Source of the DNA: an uncultured Lachnospiraceae bacterium
Lineage (GTDB): Bacteria > Bacillota > Clostridia > Lachnospirales > Lachnospiraceae
DNA: 64,000 nucleotides
Assembly (NCBI GenBank): GCA_905235745.1
Contig: CAJOMN010000010.1
Coordinates: forward strand, 1-64,000
Direction of reading: 5' to 3'
A program made the position numbers and the translations under genes. Positions 51,989-62,080 of the stretch are shown here, in pieces (within the stretch, counting starts at the first letter, position 1; every line of letters starts with the position of its first letter). The notes beneath the pieces were generated by a model. The model saw nothing but the letters and a program-made list of their open reading frames with translations, ran no database searches and was not told the DNA's origin.

Positions 51989-52735
51989 ATGAAACTGGAA
52001 CGCGTTAACGACCACCAGATCAGATGCACTCTTACAAAAGCAGACCTTGCAGACCGACAACTGAAGATTTCGGAGCTTGCGTACGGAACGGAAAAGGCGA
52101 AGACCCTGTTCCGCGATATGATGATGCAGGCCTCCTACGAACTTGGATTTGAAGTTGATGATATTCCGCTTATGATCGAGGCGATCCCTCTGTCTTCGGA
52201 ATCTATAATACTTATCATTACGAAGGTGGAAGATCCTGACGAACTGGATACGAGATTTGCCAATTTCGCTCCGGATATCAGGGATGAAGAAGACGATGTG
52301 ATCACGGAATTGTTCCGGTCTGTTTCGGATGAGATGCCGGAAGTGCTCGACCTGTTCAAGCGGATTTCCCAGGAAGTGACCAGGAATCCGGAAATGCTGG
52401 AAGAGGCCAAGGAGAAGCTTATAGAACAGGCAAATGCTTCCGTGGAATTGTCAAGGGCGTTTGCATTTGATTCCCTTTCGGACGTTATCAAGGCTGCCGG
52501 AGTGGTATCACAATTCTATTATGGCAGGAATTCCCTTTATCATGATGAGAACGACGGCTGTTATGTGCTCGCTCTTTCCAAAGGGGATCATACGACCGAA
52601 GAATTTAACAGGGTATGTAATGTCCTGTCGGAATACGGAACAATGGAAAGCTCAACACCCGCAACGGAGGCGTTCTTTGCCGAACATAACAACTGCATAG
52701 TTGCCGATAATGCGATCGAGACTCTTTTGTCTTAG
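51989..52735 (+). CDS. mecA: adaptor protein MecA
   Basis: Delivers proteins such as competence regulators or SpoVC-type substrates to the ClpCP protease. The 248-residue protein starts MKLERVNDHQIRCTLTKADL (ATG 51989, GAGGAGGTG 5 nt upstream) and has the ..ELAYGTEKAKTLFRDMM.. N domain and a C-terminal domain (LCNVLSEYG type: NRVCNVLSEYGTME..). The middle is very acidic (PDIRDEEDDVI). It lies alone under its own promoter; the gene is convergent with the DUF1858 gene. Confidence 0.85.
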   Translation: MKLERVNDHQIRCTLTKADLADRQLKISELAYGTEKAKTLFRDMMMQASYELGFEVDDIPLMIEAIPLSSESIILIITKVEDPDELDTRFANFAPDIRDEEDDVITELFRSVSDEMPEVLDLFKRISQEVTRNPEMLEEAKEKLIEQANASVELSRAFAFDSLSDVIKAAGVVSQFYYGRNSLYHDENDGCYVLALSKGDHTTEEFNRVCNVLSEYGTMESSTPATEAFFAEHNNCIVADNAIETLLS

Positions 52736-52754
52736 TGTTTACGGTGTTCATAGA

Positions 52755-52784
52755 AAAAGAGTTACCGGATCCGGTAACTCTTTT
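52755..52784. terminator. perfect palindromic bidirectional terminator
   Basis: 15-bp arms (AAAAGAGTTACCGGA and its complement) with no spacer, T-rich at both ends, between the convergent mecA and DUF1858 genes. Confidence 0.9.
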
Positions 52785-52796
52785 CTCTTTGTACCA

Positions 52797-52988
52797 CTAT
52801 GCAAGCTGCGCTATGTTGTTCATAAGATCATCAATATCTATCCCGTGCACAAATGCCGCTTCTTCAAGGGATTCTCCCCTGGCGGAGGGGCATCCGATAC
52901 AGTGCATTCCGGCTTCCATAAGCACCGGAGCAAGCTCGGGTTTATTAACAAGTATATCGCCGATGGTCATATCTTTTGTGATCTCCAT
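52797..52988 (-). CDS. DUF1858 family small protein
   Basis: A 63-residue protein from ATG 52988 (GGAGG 7 nt upstream). Contains the family pattern [45 protein letters not shown]. The CxxC in a GxxCIGCP context could bind a metal or be redox-active. Members occur alone or joined to hybrid-cluster and sulphur-related enzymes. It points away from pflB, with TGTATACAAT copies in the shared promoter region. Confidence 0.85.
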   Translation of the reverse strand: MEITKDMTIGDILVNKPELAPVLMEAGMHCIGCPSARGESLEEAAFVHGIDIDDLMNNIAQLA

Positions 52989-53049
52989 AGTATTACCTCC
53001 CACGAATTCAAATCTGACCGAATGATTTCAAAACATTGACAGAGTAGCA

Positions 53050-53180
53050 TGTATACAATTGTTAGTCAAGGCTGTTTCTTATCGGTCGGTGTTATTGATT
53101 TTATCCCAAAAATAAGGCGGAATGTACGAAAAAAAATACAGACATCCACCTTGACGTGTATACAATCCGCAAACTATAAT
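53050..53180. promoter_or_regulatory. divergent DUF1858/pflB control region: TGTATACAAT copies and pflB promoter
   Basis: TGTATACAAT occurs twice, at 53050-53059 and 53157-53166. The second copy lies inside the spacer of a promoter TTGACG (53151-53156), 18 bp, TATAAT (53175-53180) that should drive pflB. A protein bound there would block it. The regulator is unknown. Confidence 0.5.
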
Positions 53181-53253
53181 AACAATTACCAAAAGAAACT
53201 GTCCGCACAGCGGATTTTATGAAACATTTTTACAAATATTAGGAGGCGTTACA

Positions 53254-55292
<2,039 letters not shown>

Positions 55293-55293
<1 letters not shown>

Positions 55294-55327
55294 TCCGGAA
55301 GGAAATCCCGGGTGCTTTATCCCGGAT
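55293..55327 (+). other. competing hairpins between pflB core and the small downstream genes
   Basis: ATCCGG (55293-55298) can pair with CCGGAT (55322-55327); alternatively ATC(C)CGGG (55305-55312) pairs with CCCGGAT (55321-55327) through a one-base bulge. The two exclude each other. They lie directly after the pflB stop and before the next AAAGGAGG, where they could set how much of the downstream message is made or kept. Confidence 0.4.
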
Positions 55328-55349
55328 AAGGAAAGGAGGCTTGACAACT

Positions 55350-55544
55350 ATGGATCAGGTTGATGATCTGGTAGCTTATCTTGACGGTTCTGTTGAAAGC
55401 GGGGTCGGACATTTGAACGTAGATGTTAACGATGCGCAGGAAGAGAGCAGAAGCACGGAAACAATGGGCTGTACCGACTGTTCCAGAACACCGCTTGCAT
55501 GCAGTGTCCCCACGCTTCATCAGGGCCTCGATGATTACAGATAG
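55350..55544 (+). CDS. partial glycyl-radical-domain homologue with cysteine tail
   Basis: A 64-residue protein from ATG 55350 (AAAGGAGG 10 nt upstream; an earlier TTG is too close). Its first 28 residues, MDQVDDLVAYLDGSVESGVG then HLNVDVND, match the start of the radical domain encoded just downstream ([19 protein letters not shown]). The glycyl loop (RVSGYAV) is absent. Instead there is a tail METMGCTDC-type segment (TETMGCTDCSRTPLACSVP) with three cysteines and ..HQGLDDYR at the end. It could be a decayed duplicate, but the ribosome site, intact frame and spacing look maintained. Possible roles: regulatory or inhibitory docking to the PFL barrel, or a redox sensor. I know no described counterpart. 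Confidence 0.65.
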   Translation: MDQVDDLVAYLDGSVESGVGHLNVDVNDAQEESRSTETMGCTDCSRTPLACSVPTLHQGLDDYR

Positions 55545-55568
55545 GAAAAATTTAAGGAGGAAAAAATT

Positions 55569-55811
55569 ATGGCAGCAAACAGTGCACAGGTTGATAATCT
55601 TGTTAATCTTTTAGACGGATATGCAACAAAAGGAGGACATCATCTTAATGTTAATGTACTTAACAGAGATACCCTTCTTGATGCCCAGGCGCATCCCGAG
55701 AACTATCCCCAGCTCACGATCCGTGTCAGCGGATATGCGGTAAACTTTATCAAGCTTACGCCGGAGCAGCAGGCAGACGTTATCTCGCGTACATTCCATG
55801 AAGCAATCTAA
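55569..55811 (+). CDS. grcA: autonomous glycyl radical subunit of pyruvate formate-lyase (GrcA/YfiD-like)
   Basis: An 80-residue protein that is the complete PFL C-terminal domain: [21 protein letters not shown], then [16 protein letters not shown] with radical Gly55, then [18 protein letters not shown]. In Escherichia coli, YfiD/GrcA is a spare part that restores oxygen-cut PFL. Here the main enzyme has no radical domain of its own, so this subunit must supply the radical for activity. Strong TTAAGGAGG ribosome site. Third gene of the pflB locus, followed by a terminator. It is about the size of the missing PFL end. Confidence 0.9.
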   Translation: MAANSAQVDNLVNLLDGYATKGGHHLNVNVLNRDTLLDAQAHPENYPQLTIRVSGYAVNFIKLTPEQQADVISRTFHEAI

Positions 55812-55831
55812 GAGATAATCATTTTTACAGC

Positions 55832-55866
55832 AACAAGCTCGAAGTATTATGCTTCGAGCTTGTTTG
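55832..55866 (+). terminator. terminator of the pflB locus
   Basis: 13-bp perfect arms (55832-55844, 55852-55864; AACAAGCTCGAAG) with loop of seven; short T run. Confidence 0.85.
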
Positions 55867-55869
55867 GGT

Positions 55870-55900
55870 TATAGTGAACGAATTATATTCGTTCACTATA
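55870..55900. promoter_or_regulatory. perfect 31-bp palindrome upstream of pflA
   Basis: Two 14-bp arms (TATAGTGAACGAAT at 55870-55883 and its complement at 55887-55900) around TAT. Best example of the dyad TAGTRAACG-N9-CGTTYACTA found at least seven times before genes in this window. It ends 33 bp before the pflA start, so it is probably an operator or an overlapping promoter element. Confidence 0.7.
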
Positions 55901-55933
55901 GTTTAATACATTCAGGAAAACGGAGGAAACAAA

Positions 55934-56693
55934 ATGACCAAGGGTCGTATTCATTCTCTTGAGAGCTTCGGCACCGTTGACGGACCGGGAACGAGATATG
56001 TTGTGTTTGTGCAGGGATGTCCGATGAGATGCCTGTACTGTCATAATCCGGATACGTGGGCAATGACGGGCGGTGACATGATCGATCCGGAATACATAAT
56101 CGAACAGTATCTCCATAACGAGCCTTTCTACGTAAACGGCGGAGGCCTGACCGTTACGGGAGGAGAACCGCTCATGCAGATTGATTTTCTGATAGATCTG
56201 TTTACACTGTGCAAGGAGCATAATATTCATACGTGTATTGATTCATCGGGTATCGCATATCGTCCCGAAAATGCCGGTCTTATTGCAAAGCTGGATACAC
56301 TCATGCCGCTTACGGATCTTGTAATGCTTGACATCAAGCATATCGATCCCGAAATGCACAAGAAGATAACCGGACAGCCCAATGACGGAATACTTGCGTT
56401 TGCGCAGTACCTGTCCGATAAGGGTGTGGATACATGGATCAGTCGTCCCGAACCTGACTGATGATGATAAATATCTGTATGATCTCGGATGGTTTATCGG
56501 AGGGCTTAGGATGCTGAAGGCGCTTGATGCATTGCCGTATCATACCATGGGCAAGGCAAAGTACGAAAAGCTCGGATTTGATTATCCTCTTGGCGACACC
56601 CCTCCCATGGATAAGAACGAACTGATCGCCAAGAAGGAAGTTATCCTTAACGGGATCAGGGACAGAAGAAGATCAGATGGTAAGAGCGAATGA
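55934..56693 (+). pseudogene. pflA: pyruvate formate-lyase activating enzyme, frameshifted
   Basis: Radical SAM enzyme that puts the glycyl radical on PFL. The start (ATG 55934, GGAGG 5 nt away) gives GRIHSLESFGTVDGPGTRYV, the cluster motif CPMRCLYCHNPDTW (CxxxCxxC) and GGEPLMQ, DSSGI, LDIKHIDP. At about 56440 the frame breaks: after GVDTWI it goes to a stop at 56459-56461. The other frame continues VVPNLTDDDKYLYDLG and LPYHTMGKAKYEKLG to 56693. Relative to the family (..WIRxVVVPG.TDD) it lacks three codons and has one extra base, so about 8 bases are gone, including the conserved Arg. Either a real lesion or a sequence error. The overall length, 760 bp, would be the right size for about 250 residues. 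Confidence 0.8.
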
Positions 56694-57334
56694 AATTCAT
56701 AAACGAAATTAACAAAGATTACAGGATCGTTCTTGCCTCGGCATCACCGAGACGCAGGCAGATACTGGAGCTTGTGGGGATCGATTTCGAGGTCTGGCCG
56801 TCAGACAAAGAGGAAAAGGTAACGGCGACGGAGCCTTCCGGTGTATGTACGGAGCTGTCAAGGCAAAAAGCTGTTGATGTTGCATCTCAGATAAGAATAT
56901 ACAATGACACTCATCGTGAACTTACGACGGATACGGACATACTCATTATCGGAGCGGATACGATCGTTGCCAGGGACGGGGAGATACTCGGAAAACCGAA
57001 AGATGAGGCGGATGCGGTCAGAATGCTTAAGCTCCTGTCCGGAAGCACACACAGTGTATACACAGGAGTAACGTTCGTGTTCTCGGATAAGGGAGGAAGA
57101 TCGGGCGAATACACTTTCTGCGAGGAAACGAAAGTGAGCTTTTATCCGGTCGACGAAGATGATCTGGCTGCTTATGCTGCAACGGGAGATGTTCTTGATA
57201 AGGCAGGGGCATACGGAATACAGACGGAAGCTGCTGCTTTTGTCAGATCAATAGAAGGTGATTTCTACAATGTGATGGGACTTCCGGTGGCAAGACTCCT
57301 GCATGAATTGAGAAATATTATCACGTACACATAA
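56690..57334 (+). CDS. maf: Maf-type nucleotide pyrophosphatase
   Basis: Hydrolyses dTTP/UTP or modified nucleotides; a house-cleaning enzyme also linked to septum formation. The 214-residue protein has VLASASPRRRQILELVGIDF, the SRQKA strand, GADTIVARDGEILGKPKDEADAVRML, GSTHSVYTGV and DKAGAYGIQTEAAAFVRSIEGDFYNVMGLP. ATG 56690 overlaps the end of the broken pflA by 4 nt, so translation may depend on the upstream frame. Confidence 0.94.
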   Translation: MKFINEINKDYRIVLASASPRRRQILELVGIDFEVWPSDKEEKVTATEPSGVCTELSRQKAVDVASQIRIYNDTHRELTTDTDILIIGADTIVARDGEILGKPKDEADAVRMLKLLSGSTHSVYTGVTFVFSDKGGRSGEYTFCEETKVSFYPVDEDDLAAYAATGDVLDKAGAYGIQTEAAAFVRSIEGDFYNVMGLPVARLLHELRNIITYT

Positions 57335-57355
57335 GGGAAATGTCGGCGTTTTGAA

Positions 57356-57384
57356 TTGACATTAATATATAAGAGTAGTAAAAA
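57356..57384 (+). promoter_or_regulatory. possible sigma-A promoter of the chemoreceptor gene
   Basis: TTGACA (57356-57361), 17-bp spacer, TAAAAA (57379-57384). The -10 is poor, but the spacing and -35 are good and an operator-like dyad follows. Confidence 0.4.
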
Positions 57385-57396
57385 AAAATAGGTTAT

Positions 57397-57423
57397 TAGT
57401 AAACGCATTTAATTCGTTCACTA
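57397..57423. promoter_or_regulatory. TAGTAAACG-N9-CGTTCACTA dyad before the chemoreceptor gene
   Basis: Left half TAGTAAACG (57397-57405), nine bases, right half CGTTCACTA (57415-57423); one mismatch between the arms. It lies about 13 bp after the predicted -10 box and 30 bp before the start codon, a good place for repression. Confidence 0.55.
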
Positions 57424-57452
57424 TAGATCATTCGGAAGGAGAACAATACATA

Positions 57453-59168
57453 ATGAAATTTATCGGCAACCTGAGTATCAGAACCAAGATGCTTATTCTT
57501 AACACACCTCTTTCAATTGCGCTTATTGTGGCATGCGTTGTAATGGGACTGGAAATGAACAGTGTGGAGAGTGAAGTAACAACCATTTACTATGACACGC
57601 TCTTTAAGGTATCGGATAATCTGATCAACGGTGACCGTGACTTTTATCGGGCAAGAGTTGCCTCGGTTTCCCTTGGAGAAGAGATGTCGGAAGCTGATTA
57701 TCAGACTGCTATTCAGGAGTTTGAGGAGAACATGCAGCAGACATATGACAGAATTCATGAAGGCGCAGACGTGGCTGCCATCAATGATACTCTTTACCAT
57801 GAGGTTCTCCCCGGAACGAATGCAAGTATATCAACCCTTGTGGGCGTGTTTGATGAGCATTATTCGGCTGCACTTGAAGCCGCCAAGGCCGCTGATTTGG
57901 AAAAATTTACTGCCGAGTTTGAACTGGCGAGGGAAGCGATCAGCGAGATGACCGATATTACGGAGCAGTGGGCGGTTGAAGAGCATTCGCTGATACAACA
58001 GGATATTGCGTCTAAGATCACGACACTTGCCATAATCTTCGGGATATTGATCATTATTTTTATCATTATCGCATTTATAGTCATACGCCAGATACGTTCA
58101 GGCCTTGAGCAGGCAACGAACAACCTTAAGGAACTGGCGGATGGCAAGCTTGATGTGGAGATTATTGATGATGACAGGATAACCAAAGATGAGATAGGCC
58201 AGACGCAGGAGGCAACGAATAAGCTTGCATTAAAGCTGCAGGAGATCATGAGCCGAAGCAACGAAATGGCCAAGTCATTGTCAAATGCCGGTTCCGAACT
58301 TGCAATTTCCTCAGATCAGGCTTCCCAGGCATCGGGTCAGGTTACGCTTGCGGTCGATGAGATCAGTCAGGGAGCTGTATCCCAGGCGACGAGTGTTGAG
58401 AATGCCGCCGGAAATACCAACGATATCGGAAATGATATTGATGTGATCGCTACCAATGTTGAACAGCTTGATAAATTTGCGGAAGAGATGAAGGTTACAT
58501 GTAATGAGACCATGGAATCACTCGGCAAGCTTGTTGAGCAGACCCGTGAACTGAGGGAATCCGTACATAATATTGATGATACGATCAAATCAACCAATGA
58601 GTCGGCGAACGGTATCCATGAGTTTGTAAATGCAATAACCTCGATTGCCAGCCAGACCAACCTGTTATCGCTTAACGCTTCAATAGAAGCCGCAAGAGCA
58701 GGTGAGGCAGGCCGTGGATTCGCGGTAGTTGCCGGAGAGATAGCTGCACTTGCCGAACAGTCCAACCAGAGTGCCCAGGAGATCGGACGTATCGTTGAGA
58801 AGCTCTTAAGCGATGCATCTGCATCAGTTGATGTTATGGCAAAGCTTAACGACAGTTTCGAGAATCAGACTGAGCAGGTAAGAACAACAAGAACCAATAT
58901 GCAGACAATGGCACAGGGCGTTGAAAGTGTTGCCGAGAGCGCCCGGAATATTGCGGCCAAGATCGAGGGACTTAACGGTGCCAAGAATACGCTTGTCGGA
59001 ATAGTCAGCGATCTGTCTGCTATTTCGGAAGAAAATGCCGCATCAACGGAGGAAACGAACGCATCAATGGAGGAACTTAATGCAACGTTCAGCCTTATAA
59101 CGGATTCGGCCAATAATCTTCAGGATCTTGCCAGGGAGCTTGAGGAGATTATCAGCTACTTCGGGTGA
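57453..59168 (+). CDS. methyl-accepting chemotaxis protein
   Basis: A 571-residue chemoreceptor in the cytoplasmic membrane. First membrane helix at ~residues 13-33 ([19 protein letters not shown]); an outside four-helix sensor domain of about 155 residues (4HB_MCP type, acidic); second helix ~189-212 ([21 protein letters not shown]); HAMP ([24 protein letters not shown]..); then the signalling domain with the hairpin tip [20 protein letters not shown] and [16 protein letters not shown], and C-terminal methylation helices ending EISYFG. The ligand is unknown. It fits the motility genes near 1-10 kb. Strong AAGGAG ribosome site and an operator-like dyad upstream. Confidence 0.95.
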   Translation: MKFIGNLSIRTKMLILNTPLSIALIVACVVMGLEMNSVESEVTTIYYDTLFKVSDNLINGDRDFYRARVASVSLGEEMSEADYQTAIQEFEENMQQTYDRIHEGADVAAINDTLYHEVLPGTNASISTLVGVFDEHYSAALEAAKAADLEKFTAEFELAREAISEMTDITEQWAVEEHSLIQQDIASKITTLAIIFGILIIIFIIIAFIVIRQIRSGLEQATNNLKELADGKLDVEIIDDDRITKDEIGQTQEATNKLALKLQEIMSRSNEMAKSLSNAGSELAISSDQASQASGQVTLAVDEISQGAVSQATSVENAAGNTNDIGNDIDVIATNVEQLDKFAEEMKVTCNETMESLGKLVEQTRELRESVHNIDDTIKSTNESANGIHEFVNAITSIASQTNLLSLNASIEAARAGEAGRGFAVVAGEIAALAEQSNQSAQEIGRIVEKLLSDASASVDVMAKLNDSFENQTEQVRTTRTNMQTMAQGVESVAESARNIAAKIEGLNGAKNTLVGIVSDLSAISEENAASTEETNASMEELNATFSLITDSANNLQDLARELEEIISYFG

Positions 59169-59244
59169 TCGTATTGAGTTTTTATAATACTTGTTGTAGA
59201 ATATAGAGAACGGGTTTTATTTGTCACTATATCAAACATTATTC

Positions 59245-59271
59245 ATGTGAACGGCTGTTATTCGTTCACGA
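59245..59271. promoter_or_regulatory. dyad of the same family before the ferredoxin gene
   Basis: ATGTGAACG (59245-59253), nine bases, CGTTCACGA (59263-59271), 24 bp before the start codon and just before the AAAGGAGG. Confidence 0.5.
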
Positions 59272-59294
59272 GACCGGTTAAAGGAGGTATCACA

Positions 59295-59465
59295 ATGGCA
59301 TTTGTTATCAAAGACGGCTGTATTTCATGCGGAGCCTGCGCAGGTCAGTGTCCTGTAGGAGCTATTTCCGAGGGTGACGGAAAGTATGAGATCGATGAGA
59401 ATACATGCGTTAGCTGCGGAGCTTGTGCAGCCCAGTGTCCCGTGGGAGCTATTGAAGAAGGCTGA
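59295..59465 (+). CDS. 2[4Fe-4S] ferredoxin
   Basis: A 56-residue clostridial-type electron carrier. Two CxxCxxCxxxCP clusters: Cys9, 12, 15, 19 and Cys38, 41, 44, 48. It starts MAFVIKDGCISCGACAGQCP (ATG 59295, AAAGGAGG 8 nt upstream) and has no extra loop. It likely serves pyruvate:ferredoxin oxidoreductase, hydrogenase or Rnf. A hairpin terminator follows. Confidence 0.97.
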   Translation: MAFVIKDGCISCGACAGQCPVGAISEGDGKYEIDENTCVSCGACAAQCPVGAIEEG

Positions 59466-59494
59466 CAGGATATACCGTATAACCAAACACAATA

Positions 59495-59530
59495 AAATGC
59501 CGGCAATTCATGTCGGCATTTTCTTTTTTT
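59495..59530 (+). terminator. ferredoxin terminator
   Basis: AATGCCGGCA (59496-59505), loop ATTCA, TGTCGGCATT (59511-59520) and then TTCTTTTTTT. Confidence 0.9.
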
Positions 59531-59581
59531 GATATATAGGTTATAATATCTTTCAATGGATATTTGTAGGGCAGGAATCTT

Positions 59582-61636
59582 ATGAGCAGCAACAATATCA
59601 GATTTAAAGGTCAGATGCGCACATATTTACTGTGGCCCGTGTGGATGACAGTAATTGTCGCTGTATTTGCCGTCGCGTTGTATTTCGTGGACATCAGGGC
59701 AGGTGTCGCGGCAACGGTTTTTTTTGTAATATATTCTTCTGTTGCGTATTTCCTGTATTTTCGTAACAGACACCGTGTGGTACGTGATCTGATCTCGTTT
59801 GCGACACAATACGGACAGGTTCAGAAACAGCTTCTCCGCGACCTTGAGATTCCGTACGCGCTGCTCGATGAGACGGGTAAAGTCATCTGGACCAATGATG
59901 CTTTCGAGCAGATGCTTAATATCACGACCAAATACAGTAAGAACATTTCAAATCTGATCCCTGAGATCACAAGGGAAAAGCTACCCACAATGGAACATGA
60001 GACCGAGAGCGTTGTTACGGTTGACGGACATGATTTTCGCGCAAGCATGAACAAGGTGTCGATGCAAGCGCTCATGGACGCGTCGGATGCCGTTGAGACT
60101 GTTGACTACGACAGTTATCTGATCGCTCTGTATATGTTTGACGTTACGGAAATTAACGCGCTTGCCAGACAGGTTGAAGAGCAGAAAATGGTATGCGGTC
60201 TTGTATATATGGACAATTACGACGAGGCGCTCGAAAGTGTTGATGAGGCGAGGCGCTCGCTTGTCGTTGCGCTTATAGAGAGACAGATCAACAAATATTT
60301 TTCAAAGTTCGACGGAATCACCAAAAAGCTTGAAAAAGACAAGTTCCTGTTCGTAATGAAGAAAAAAGAGCTCGACAATATGATAGACAACAGGTTCGGC
60401 ATATTGGAAGAGGTCAAGAACGCCAATATAGGCAACGAGGTATCGTTTACGCTGTCGATAGGGGTAGGAGCGGGGAGTGACCTTCTTAACCAGAATTATG
60501 AATATGCGAGGACTGCGATAGATCTGGCGCTCGGAAGAGGGGGCGACCAGGCGATCATCAAGACGAATGACGAGATCAGTTACTACGGAGGCAGACGGGA
60601 GGTAACCGCGAAGAATACGAGAGTAAAGGCAAGAGTCAAGGCTCATGCGCTTCGCGAGATAATAGAAAGCAGCGATAACATCATAATAATGGGGCACAAG
60701 ATACTTGATGTCGATGCATTCGGATCTTCGATAGGTATCTATCGTGTTGCCAGGACCTTTAACAAGAAAGTCAATATCGTTGTGGACGAGGTAACGACGT
60801 CCATCCGGCCGATGCTCGATATGATGATACATGACGGAGCGCATGACGAAAGTATTTTTGTCTCCAGGGAAGCGGCCATGGAGATTGCGTCCGAAACAGA
60901 GTGTACGCTTGTTGTGGTCGATGTCAACAGACCCGGTTTTACAGGCTGCCCGGAACTGCTGGAAATGTGCCGGCCTATAGTCGTGCTCGATCATCACAGG
61001 CAGGGCGCGGAGAAGATTGAAAACGCAACCCTGTCATATATAGAGCCTTATGCGTCGAGCGCATCCGAAATGGTATCGGAGATACTGCAGTACATAAGCG
61101 ACGGCGTGAAGCTCATGGCTGACGAGGCGGACTGCCTCTATGCCGGAATGGTTGTGGATACGAATAATTTCGTGATCAAGACGGGTGTTAGAACATTTGA
61201 AGCCGCGGCATATCTTCGCAGGAACGGTGCGGATGTCACAAGAGTCCGTAAGATGTTCAGGGACGATGTCGGAACATACAAGGCAAGAGCGGGGATCGTC
61301 AGCAACGCCGAGATATACGACAATGCGTTTGCGATAGCCGTGACACCGGATACGGTTGTGGACAGTCCCACGATAATCGGCGCCGAGGCTGCAAACGAAC
61401 TGCTCAACATTAACGGGATCAGGGCATCCTTTGTCCTGACGCTTCATGAGGGCGAGGTATTCATCAGCGCCCGTTCGATAGACGATATCAACGTCCAGGT
61501 CATCATGGAGAAGCTCGGAGGAGGCGGCCACATGAATGTGGCGGGCACCCAGATAAAGGATGTTACGGTCGAAGAGGCCAAGAAGTCTCTTATAGCTGTG
61601 CTTGGGGAAATGAAAGAAAAAGGAGAACTTCAATGA
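59582..61636 (+). CDS. gdpP: cyclic-di-AMP phosphodiesterase GdpP
   Basis: Degrades c-di-AMP and so controls potassium and wall turgor. The 684-residue membrane protein has two N-terminal helices (residues ~15-60), a PAS domain (LRDLEIPYALLDETGKVIWTNDAFEQML), a degenerate GGDEF-like domain (..RSLVVALIERQINKYFSKFDG..), and the DHH/DHHA1 part: GHKILDVDAFGSSIGIYRVA, VLDHHRQG and GGGGHMNVAGTQI. The order and length match GdpP. ATG 59582 is after AGGAATCTT. It overlaps rplI by 4 nt (ATGA), followed by dnaB, the usual order in Firmicutes. Confidence 0.96.
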   Translation: MSSNNIRFKGQMRTYLLWPVWMTVIVAVFAVALYFVDIRAGVAATVFFVIYSSVAYFLYFRNRHRVVRDLISFATQYGQVQKQLLRDLEIPYALLDETGKVIWTNDAFEQMLNITTKYSKNISNLIPEITREKLPTMEHETESVVTVDGHDFRASMNKVSMQALMDASDAVETVDYDSYLIALYMFDVTEINALARQVEEQKMVCGLVYMDNYDEALESVDEARRSLVVALIERQINKYFSKFDGITKKLEKDKFLFVMKKKELDNMIDNRFGILEEVKNANIGNEVSFTLSIGVGAGSDLLNQNYEYARTAIDLALGRGGDQAIIKTNDEISYYGGRREVTAKNTRVKARVKAHALREIIESSDNIIIMGHKILDVDAFGSSIGIYRVARTFNKKVNIVVDEVTTSIRPMLDMMIHDGAHDESIFVSREAAMEIASETECTLVVVDVNRPGFTGCPELLEMCRPIVVLDHHRQGAEKIENATLSYIEPYASSASEMVSEILQYISDGVKLMADEADCLYAGMVVDTNNFVIKTGVRTFEAAAYLRRNGADVTRVRKMFRDDVGTYKARAGIVSNAEIYDNAFAIAVTPDTVVDSPTIIGAEAANELLNINGIRASFVLTLHEGEVFISARSIDDINVQVIMEKLGGGGHMNVAGTQIKDVTVEEAKKSLIAVLGEMKEKGELQ

Positions 61637-62079
61637 AAGTCATATTATCAGAGGATGTAAAATCAGTCGGCAAAAAGGGTGACGTAGTCGATGTATCGGA
61701 CGGATATGCGAAGAACTATATATTCAAGAAGAAGCTTGGGATACCGGCCGATTCCAAAAATCTGAATGACCTTAAGCTCAAAAAAGCAAACGACGAGAAG
61801 GTTGCCGCACAGAATCTGGCAGCCGCACAGGATTTTGCGAAGGAGCTCGAAGATAAGACCATTGTCGTCAGGCTCAAAGGAGGAGAAGGCGGCAGGACAT
61901 TCGGAAGCGTTACAGGCAAGGAGATCGCCCAGGCTGCAAAGGAGCAGTTTGATGCAGACATAGATAAAAAGAAAATAGTTCTTGCGGAAGCTATCAAGTC
62001 TTTCGGTACATATGATGTGCCGCTCAAGATCCATCCGCAGGTAACAGCCACATTGAAAGTACGGGTTGAGGAATGCTGA
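61633..62079 (+). CDS. rplI: ribosomal protein L9
   Basis: A 148-residue 50S stalk-side protein. N domain MKVILSEDVKSVGKKGDVVDVSDGYAKNYIF with the RNA-binding loop, a long connecting helix (NLAAAQDFAKELED), and a C domain GGEGGRTFGSVTGKEIAQAAKEQF..IKSFGTYDVPLKIHPQV. The start overlaps the end of gdpP. dnaB begins 1 nt after the stop, from ATG 62081. Confidence 0.97.
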   Translation: MKVILSEDVKSVGKKGDVVDVSDGYAKNYIFKKKLGIPADSKNLNDLKLKKANDEKVAAQNLAAAQDFAKELEDKTIVVRLKGGEGGRTFGSVTGKEIAQAAKEQFDADIDKKKIVLAEAIKSFGTYDVPLKIHPQVTATLKVRVEEC

Positions 62080-62080
62080 A

